Assembly (NCBI GenBank): GCA_041750975.1
Contig: JBGSYN010000255.1
Span: forward strand, 1-10,913
DNA length: 10,913 bases
Direction: 5' to 3'
DNA from: JBGSYN01 sp041750975
Lineage (GTDB): Bacteria; Pseudomonadota; Alphaproteobacteria; Geminicoccales; Geminicoccaceae
This document shows, in pieces, positions 7,689 to 10,913 of this stretch. The position numbers and the translations under genes were made by a program. The notes under the pieces were generated by a model that was not told where the DNA came from, did no database searches, and saw nothing but the letters and a program-made list of their open reading frames with translations. Each line of letters starts with the position of its first letter. Within the stretch, counting starts at the first letter, position 1.

Positions 7689-9035
7689 CTAGCGGCGGCT
7701 GGGTTCGTCCATATCGGCAAGCAGACGTTTCAGATCCTGCAGCTGGTACCAGTTCGGGTCAGTGGCCGTCATCCGCTGCTCCGCCCGGCCGAGATAGAGC
7801 CGCGCATCGCGTTGATTGCGGGTCAATATTGCGTACTCGGCCAGCGCCAGATCCGCTGCGTTCTCATTGCCGAGCTGGCCTTCGGCGATGCCGAGAAGTC
7901 GCCAGGCGCCGGAATTGGTGGGCTCGATCAAGACCGCCTCGGCCAGCGCATCGCGAGCTTCGGCGCGATCGGCATCGGTCCCTTGCTCGAGATAGGCGCG
8001 AGCCAGCCCGATCTGCAGGAGTGCGGAACCAGGCAACAGGTCGACCGCGCGATCATAGGCTTCGATCGCTTCTTCAGACCGGCCGTTCTCATAAAGGATT
8101 TGTCCCTCGAGCTCCCAAAAATAGGGATCGGTCGGACGCTCCGCAATCAAGCCTTCGACCAGCGCGAGCGATGCCGGCAGATCCGGCTCCCGATAAAGTG
8201 CAACGGCACGCGCATAACGGTCGTAAATCATGTCCCCCGAATATTTCCGCAGCACCGAGGAAGGTTCGCCGAGGAAGCCCTCGAGTTTCGCCACCATCCG
8301 CTTGTGCTCGTCGATCTCGGCCGGATCGTCGGGAACGGCCGCATAATTCGAGTTCTCGACGGCATGCTCGACGAAGGCGATGCGATCGCGGGTCAAAGGG
8401 TGGCTGCGCAGATAGGCGTCGCCTTCCGAAACGATCCGCAGATTGTCGGTCTCGAGGATTTCCATGAACTCCAGGAGGCCCTCGGGCGAGCGCTGTACGG
8501 AGGTCAGGTAGGTGATCGCCGCCTGATCGGCCGATTGCTCCTGACGCCGGCTGAAGGAGAGAATGCCGCGCTCGGCGACGGTTGCGCCGCCTGCGAATAT
8601 CGCCGTGCCGACCGCAGGGGCCCCCGCCAGGGTCGCAGCCGCACCTAGCAAGGCGCCGATGATGGTCTCGGTCTGCGCACCGGCGATGGCGTCGCCGGTG
8701 CGGCTCAAATGCCCGCCAGCGATATGACCGGTTTCATGGGCGATCACGCCCTGGAGTTGCCCGGGTGTTTCACTCCTGGTGAGGAGACCGGTGTGCAGGA
8801 ACAGATTTTGTCCGCCGGCGACAAAGGCGTTCAAACGCTGGTCACGAACGATATAGATGTCGATCGCGCCCGGATCGAGCCCGGCTGCGAGAAAGATCGG
8901 GTCCGACAATTGGCGTAAATAGGCCTCGATCTCGGCGTCGCGAATGAGCGCGATGGCCCAGGCCTTGGTCCAGCTCAGGGACACCAGGGCGGCGACCAGG
9001 ATCAAGAGGATGAGAGAGCGGGAAATACGTACCAA
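7689..9035 (-). CDS. exported M48 zinc metalloprotease with C-terminal TPRs (BepA-like)
   Basis: A 448-residue periplasmic protease/chaperone resembling E. coli BepA (YfgC), which helps assemble outer-membrane proteins and degrades stalled ones. A signal peptide (hydrophobic 7-21, cleavage probably after AWA27) precedes the peptidase domain. The zinc site is H100-E-T-G-H104 with the third ligand E166 in RRQEQSADQAA. H212 in YLRSHPLT matches the loop histidine that masks the zinc in BepA. Residues about 180-280 are helical, and from about 290 to 440 there are TPR-like helical pairs (for example YFWELEGQILYENGRSEEAI). The start is TTG at 9035, because a stop codon lies two codons upstream and no ATG occurs before residue 191. 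AAGGA at 9050-9046 supports it. It is divergent from the aminotransferase and upstream of the dsbA-like gene. Family is secure; function is by analogy. Confidence 0.94.
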   Translation of the reverse strand: MVRISRSLILLILVAALVSLSWTKAWAIALIRDAEIEAYLRQLSDPIFLAAGLDPGAIDIYIVRDQRLNAFVAGGQNLFLHTGLLTRSETPGQLQGVIAHETGHIAGGHLSRTGDAIAGAQTETIIGALLGAAATLAGAPAVGTAIFAGGATVAERGILSFSRRQEQSADQAAITYLTSVQRSPEGLLEFMEILETDNLRIVSEGDAYLRSHPLTRDRIAFVEHAVENSNYAAVPDDPAEIDEHKRMVAKLEGFLGEPSSVLRKYSGDMIYDRYARAVALYREPDLPASLALVEGLIAERPTDPYFWELEGQILYENGRSEEAIEAYDRAVDLLPGSALLQIGLARAYLEQGTDADRAEARDALAEAVLIEPTNSGAWRLLGIAEGQLGNENAADLALAEYAILTRNQRDARLYLGRAEQRMTATDPNWYQLQDLKRLLADMDEPSRR

Positions 9036-9045
9036 ACTTCACTTT

Positions 9046-9050
9046 TCCTT
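9046..9050 (-). promoter_or_regulatory. ribosome-binding site supporting the TTG start of the M48 gene
   Basis: AAGGA on the minus strand ends 10 bases before the TTG at 9035. Because the frame has no ATG that would keep the signal peptide, this site decides the start. Confidence 0.5.
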
Positions 9051-9146
9051 CATCGGCCCGGGGCATTTTGGCCCTGCTGTTTCGACGCAAGCGGCGATCT
9101 CCTGACTGCAGCTTGCGACCGAGACTATTGAATTAGCCTTAAGAAC

Positions 9147-9150
9147 GGAG
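9147..9150 (+). promoter_or_regulatory. ribosome-binding site supporting the GTG start of the aminotransferase gene
   Basis: GGAG ends 7 bases before the GTG at 9158. The next in-frame ATG is at residue 16 and would remove the conserved N-terminal segment, so GTG is preferred. Confidence 0.5.
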
Positions 9151-9157
9151 CGCGTCA

Positions 9158-10327
9158 GTGTTGAAATGCTCAAAAAGAGGCGACATCGCGAGCTTTTTGG
9201 CGATGGATGTCCTGACCGATGCTAATCGGCTTGCCCGCATGGGCAAGGATGTCGTTCACCTCGAAGCCGGCGAGCCGGCCATGGGGCCGCCGCCCGCGGC
9301 ACTCGATGCCGCCGTCGCAACGCTCGACGGCCGCCGCCATGGCTACACGACGTCGCTTGGCATGCCCATCCTCCGTCATCGTCTGGCGGAACATTATGCC
9401 GAAACCTACGGCGTCCTGTTCGAGCCGGACCGTATCGCGATCACGGCCGGTGCCTCCGCCGCTTTCGTCCTGGCCTTTCTCGCGGCATTCGATGTGGGCG
9501 ACAGGGTGGCCTTCGCCGAGCCGGGTTATCCGGCCTACCGCAATATTCTCGAGGCCCTCAGTATCGAAACGGTGCCGATATTCACCGAACTGGAAACCGG
9601 CTTCCAGCCCACCGTAGGCCATCTCGAAGCGCTTGACCGGCCGATCGATGGCCTGATTCTCGCCAATCCGGCAAACCCGACGGGCTCCATGCTCCGCCCC
9701 AAGCAACTCGAAGCGATGGTCGCCTATTGCCGGACCCATGGTATTAGGCTGATCGTCGATGAAATCTATCATGGGATCACGTTCGAGCATCCGGCCGAAA
9801 CGACACTGGCGCATACCGACGAGGCCGTGGTCATCAACAGCTTTTCGAAGTTCTATTGCATGACCGGCTGGCGGGTCGGCTGGGCCGTGTTGCCGCCGGA
9901 TCTGATAGCACCGGTTGGACGGCTCGCGGCGAACCTCTATATAGCCCCCTCGACGATCGCGCAGCAGGCTGCCCTTGGTGCGCTGACCGCAAGGCACGAG
10001 CTTGAAGCGCGAATCGGCACGTATCGCGCCAATCGCGATCTCCTGCTGCAGGCACTGGGCGAAATCGGGCTGGATCGGATCGCTCCGGCCGAAGGCGCAT
10101 TCTACCTCTATGTCGATGTCAGCGACTATACCGTGGATTCGATGAGCTTCTGTCGCCAGATATTGGATGAAACCGGGGTTGCCATGACGCCCGGCGTCGA
10201 TTTTGACCAACGCCGGGGCCATCACTATGTTCGCCTGTCGTTCGCCGGCGCGCCCGAAACGATCGAGGCCGCCGCCATCCGGCTGAAATCATGGTTCAGC
10301 CGGACGGCCCGTCGTTGCGCCGCCTGA
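9158..10327 (+). CDS. PLP-dependent class I/II aminotransferase
   Basis: A 389-residue fold-type I pyridoxal-phosphate enzyme of the aspartate-aminotransferase superfamily; its amino-acid specificity is not evident. Visible elements in order are HLEAGEPAMGPP near residue 34, TAGASAAF in the cofactor phosphate-binding region, EPGYPAYRN for cofactor ring stacking, NPANPTG at 170-176 with N173, D201 and Y204 in VDEIYHG, the Schiff-base lysine K231 in NSFSKFYCMTGWR, and a C-terminal substrate-carboxylate arginine in HYVRLSFAG. All key residues are present. GTG at 9158 is the likely start, giving MLKCSKRGDIASFLAMDVL, which fits how relatives begin. It is divergent from the M48 gene and converges on the RNase E gene, with 22 bases between the two stops. 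It appears to be transcribed alone. General annotation is secure; a gene symbol would be guesswork. Confidence 0.94.
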   Translation: MLKCSKRGDIASFLAMDVLTDANRLARMGKDVVHLEAGEPAMGPPPAALDAAVATLDGRRHGYTTSLGMPILRHRLAEHYAETYGVLFEPDRIAITAGASAAFVLAFLAAFDVGDRVAFAEPGYPAYRNILEALSIETVPIFTELETGFQPTVGHLEALDRPIDGLILANPANPTGSMLRPKQLEAMVAYCRTHGIRLIVDEIYHGITFEHPAETTLAHTDEAVVINSFSKFYCMTGWRVGWAVLPPDLIAPVGRLAANLYIAPSTIAQQAALGALTARHELEARIGTYRANRDLLLQALGEIGLDRIAPAEGAFYLYVDVSDYTVDSMSFCRQILDETGVAMTPGVDFDQRRGHHYVRLSFAGAPETIEAAAIRLKSWFSRTARRCAA

Positions 10328-10349
10328 CGACCATGGTCTGGCCGAGACG

Positions 10350-10913
10350 TTAACGGACCCAGCGGCTCCACCAGCCCTGGCGCTCCGGCTCGGGCTCGCC
10401 GGTCTCTTCAGGCGGCGGCGTTGTCTCCGCCTCGCGCGAACGCTCTTCGTCGCGAGACTCGTCGTGAGAAGGAGGGTCCTCAGGTCCGTGCCCATTGCCG
10501 GATATCGCCGCCGACGCCTCCTCTTCGCTCACAGACTCGGACCCATCATGGACCGCACCCCCGTTCGCGGTACCGGCGCCATCGTCGAGCGGAATGCGCA
10601 CGGCACCGTCATCCGCGCTCTCGAAGGTCGGACCGTTCGCATGTTCGACCTCGCTCGGTGACGCGGGTGCCTCCTCGAGTTCTTCGCCGCTCGCGAGAAG
10701 ACGATCGGATGGCACCTCCGGTATCGCATCCGGCTCCGGCATTTCGGGTGCCGCAATTTCCGCGATCCGTTCGCTTAACGGCTGCTCGACTTCGTCCGTG
10801 GCCGCCGGCGCCGCCGAAGATGTGGCCGAAGATTCGCCGGCGTCGGCCGATTCGGCCCCTTGATCGCCAGCCGCCGACGCCACCGACGGCTCGGCATCGC
10901 CGTTGGTCTGCGC
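10350..10913 (-). CDS. rne: C-terminal tail of a probable ribonuclease E (5' part beyond window edge)
   Basis: The last 187 codons of a gene entering from the right edge; the frame is open from base 10913 to the TAA at 10350-10352. The residues are acidic and of low complexity (Glu, Asp, Ala, Pro and Ser), as in an intrinsically disordered tail, with no folded domain. It ends in GWWSRWVR, with the GWW codons at 10376-10368. RNase E of alphaproteobacteria has a disordered C-terminal half closing in just such a GWW motif, which in Caulobacter docks polynucleotide phosphorylase. That, together with a neighbouring M48 protease gene as I remember it next to rne in relatives, makes RNase E the best call. 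The catalytic half (S1, 5'-sensor and DNase I-like domains) is not in view, so this is inference from the tail. Any other Ala/Glu/Pro-rich protein with a similar end remains possible. Confidence 0.7.
   Translation of the reverse strand, partial: AQTNGDAEPSVASAAGDQGAESADAGESSATSSAAPAATDEVEQPLSERIAEIAAPEMPEPDAIPEVPSDRLLASGEELEEAPASPSEVEHANGPTFESADDGAVRIPLDDGAGTANGGAVHDGSESVSEEEASAAISGNGHGPEDPPSHDESRDEERSREAETTPPPEETGEPEPERQGWWSRWVR

Larger units (their letters stand above)
9036..9157. promoter_or_regulatory. divergent promoter region between the M48 protease and the aminotransferase
   Basis: These 122 bases must carry start signals for both divergent genes. A perfect inverted repeat, CGCAAGC (9086-9092) and GCTTGCG (9111-9117), spans an 18-base spacer near the middle, with centres 25 bases apart. 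Each arm contains TTGCG reading outward (TTGCGA at 9113-9118 on plus, TTGCGT at 9090-9085 on minus), so the arms could double as weak -35 elements. I found no good -10 box at the right spacing for either direction. An operator for a dimeric regulator is possible but unproven. Confidence 0.35.

Noticed and set aside
7812..8648. 278-residue plus-strand frame over the M48 gene
   Set aside because: The minus-strand M48 protease has HExxH, a third ligand and TPRs; the plus-strand frame is its shadow.
9170..10225. 351-residue open frame antisense to the aminotransferase
   Set aside because: The plus-strand gene has all PLP-enzyme motifs; the antisense frame has none and no promoter or ribosome-binding site support.
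1..10913. Search for tRNA, rRNA, CRISPR repeats, transposon ends, phage genes or defence systems
   Set aside because: Nothing matching was seen; coding density is high and all genes belong to known chromosomal families.

Overview
The window reads as ordinary housekeeping chromosome from a GC-rich alphaproteobacterium, most like Rhodospirillales and relatives. This rests on protein style (tyrosyl-tRNA synthetase with a KMGKT loop, short-form serine acetyltransferase, a 994-residue GlnE, an RNase E tail ending in a GWW motif) and on gene order, not on any database search. Base composition and codon style look uniform throughout. I see no insertion sequence, integrase, tRNA, rRNA, CRISPR array or other sign of transferred DNA. 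The two edge genes are cut by the window.

Layout. 1-439 (-): N-terminal 146 codons of serine O-acetyltransferase cysE, running off the left edge. 440-684: divergent intergenic region. 685-6792 (+): a compact block of five genes with gaps of 8, 21, 13 and 9 bases, probably one transcription unit: an alpha/beta-hydrolase-fold protein, tyrS, glnE, a Bcp/PrxQ-type peroxiredoxin and a class I SAM O-methyltransferase. 6832-9035 (-): a periplasmic DsbA/ScsC-like thiol-disulfide oxidoreductase and, upstream of it, an exported BepA-like M48 metalloprotease with C-terminal TPRs; these form an envelope protein-quality pair. 9036-9157: divergent intergenic region with a 7-bp inverted repeat. 9158-10327 (+): a PLP-dependent class I/II aminotransferase. 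10350-10913 (-): the disordered acidic C-terminal tail of what is most probably RNase E, running off the right edge.

How the genes fit together. CysE makes O-acetylserine for cysteine synthesis. TyrS charges tRNA-Tyr. GlnE adjusts glutamine synthetase activity to nitrogen status. The peroxiredoxin removes peroxides. The DsbA-like protein and the M48 protease probably act together on disulfide formation and outer-membrane protein assembly. The RNase E tail carries the likely docking site for PNPase in the RNA degradosome.

I did not find a convincing undescribed system. The most noteworthy points are that the hydrolase has glycine where the catalytic serine is expected, that the peroxiredoxin has only one cysteine, that the DsbA-like and BepA-like genes are paired, and that there are two small inverted repeats in the minus-strand envelope locus.
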